From Opitutia bacterium UBA7441 (GTDB taxonomy: Bacteria > Verrucomicrobiota > Verrucomicrobiia > Opitutales > Coraliomargaritaceae), in assembly GCA_002480015.1 (NCBI GenBank), contig DLQD01000075.1, forward strand, positions 411 through 6,521: DNA of 6,111 bases. The letters are read 5' to 3'. Position 1 is the stretch's first letter. Each line of letters opens with the position of its first letter. The notes under the pieces are model-generated. The model was not told the origin of the DNA. It worked only from the letters and a program-made list of their open reading frames with translations, and made no database searches. Of this stretch, positions 5,830 to 6,111 are shown in pieces. The position numbers were made by a program, and so were the translations under genes.

Positions 5830-6111
5830 AATGATCTCGCCTCGAAGCGTCCGTCTGCTCGCTTCACTATTAGGCGCTTGATCTCCAAACCCATAAGCGT
5901 AGCGGAAACTTCAGCAGGTAGTCGATTGGTCTGCTGCGAGATTTGGTCGGACTGACAGAGCTCACCTCCGGTGAAGCAATCAAGCACCTCACGCTCGAGC
6001 GAGCTCAGCTCGACTGCAGACGTGGAAGCCTCCAAGGGCAGTTCAGCCTCGGTCTGCGTGGGGCGGGCGTAGCGGAGTTCCTCCAGCACATCATCGACTG
6101 AGGTGACCATC
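5826..6111 (-). CDS. dprA: DNA processing protein DprA (Smf), C-terminal fragment
   Basis: DprA protects incoming single-stranded DNA and loads RecA during transformation, and it is conserved even in bacteria not known to take up DNA. Only about 95 C-terminal residues are in view; the gene continues beyond 6111. The visible part opens with MVTSVDDVLEEL, the segment that ends the Rossmann-like core in this family (typically GA-LVTS-DILEEL), so the ATG at 6110 is internal and not a start. A variable acidic linker (about 13-33) follows, then a winged-helix domain (about 34-91): LSSLEREVLDCF, QSDQISQQTNRLPAEVSATLMGLEIKRLIVKRADGRFEA, matching the DprA C-terminal winged helix. The assignment depends on the winged helix plus the VTSVDDVLEEL junction, since the catalytic-type core is not visible. 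The gene ends with TGA 35 bp before ppnP on the same strand. Confidence 0.82.
   Translation of the reverse strand, partial: MVTSVDDVLEELRYARPTQTEAELPLEASTSAVELSSLEREVLDCFTGGELCQSDQISQQTNRLPAEVSATLMGLEIKRLIVKRADGRFEARSF

Overview
The window looks like chromosomal housekeeping DNA from a GC-rich Gram-negative bacterium. The best guess is a marine-type Verrucomicrobium of the class Opitutae. That guess rests on the style of the EF-P protein (MASPTEVRKG start, QHRTQGR tip loop), a TonB-type protein that implies an outer membrane, and weak Shine-Dalgarno sequences at most starts. It is an inference from memory of these families, not a database result.

Layout, left to right. Positions 1-3170 (+) hold mfd, the transcription-repair coupling factor, whose N-terminus lies outside the window. 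It converges on a TonB-family energy transducer (3195-3854, -) with 24 bp between the stop codons. That gene diverges from efp (3984-4541, +) across about 130 bp that may carry promoters for both. efp converges on a double-ACT-domain protein (4694-5218, -). Upstream of that lie ppnP (5473-5790, -), a small cupin-fold nucleoside phosphorylase, and the 3' end of dprA (5826-6111, -), which runs off the right edge.

The genes do not form one pathway: repair during transcription (mfd), outer-membrane transport energy (TonB), rescue of ribosomes at polyproline (EF-P), an amino-acid-sensing regulator type (ACT), nucleoside breakdown (ppnP) and DNA uptake or recombination (dprA). One possible link is that the TonB protein has runs of 7, 8 and 4 prolines, a classic EF-P-dependent type of sequence, and it sits next to efp.

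The most unusual content is non-coding. Between the ACT gene and ppnP is a tandem repeat with an exact 92-bp period. Each 65-nt unit can fold into a nearly fully paired four-way junction, and consecutive units are separated by exactly 27 nt. The two complete units differ at seven positions. Four are in loops, and three are A/G changes opposite T/U that keep pairing only on the + strand. Decayed relatives, with the same 27-nt spacing, lie on the other side of the ACT gene downstream of efp.
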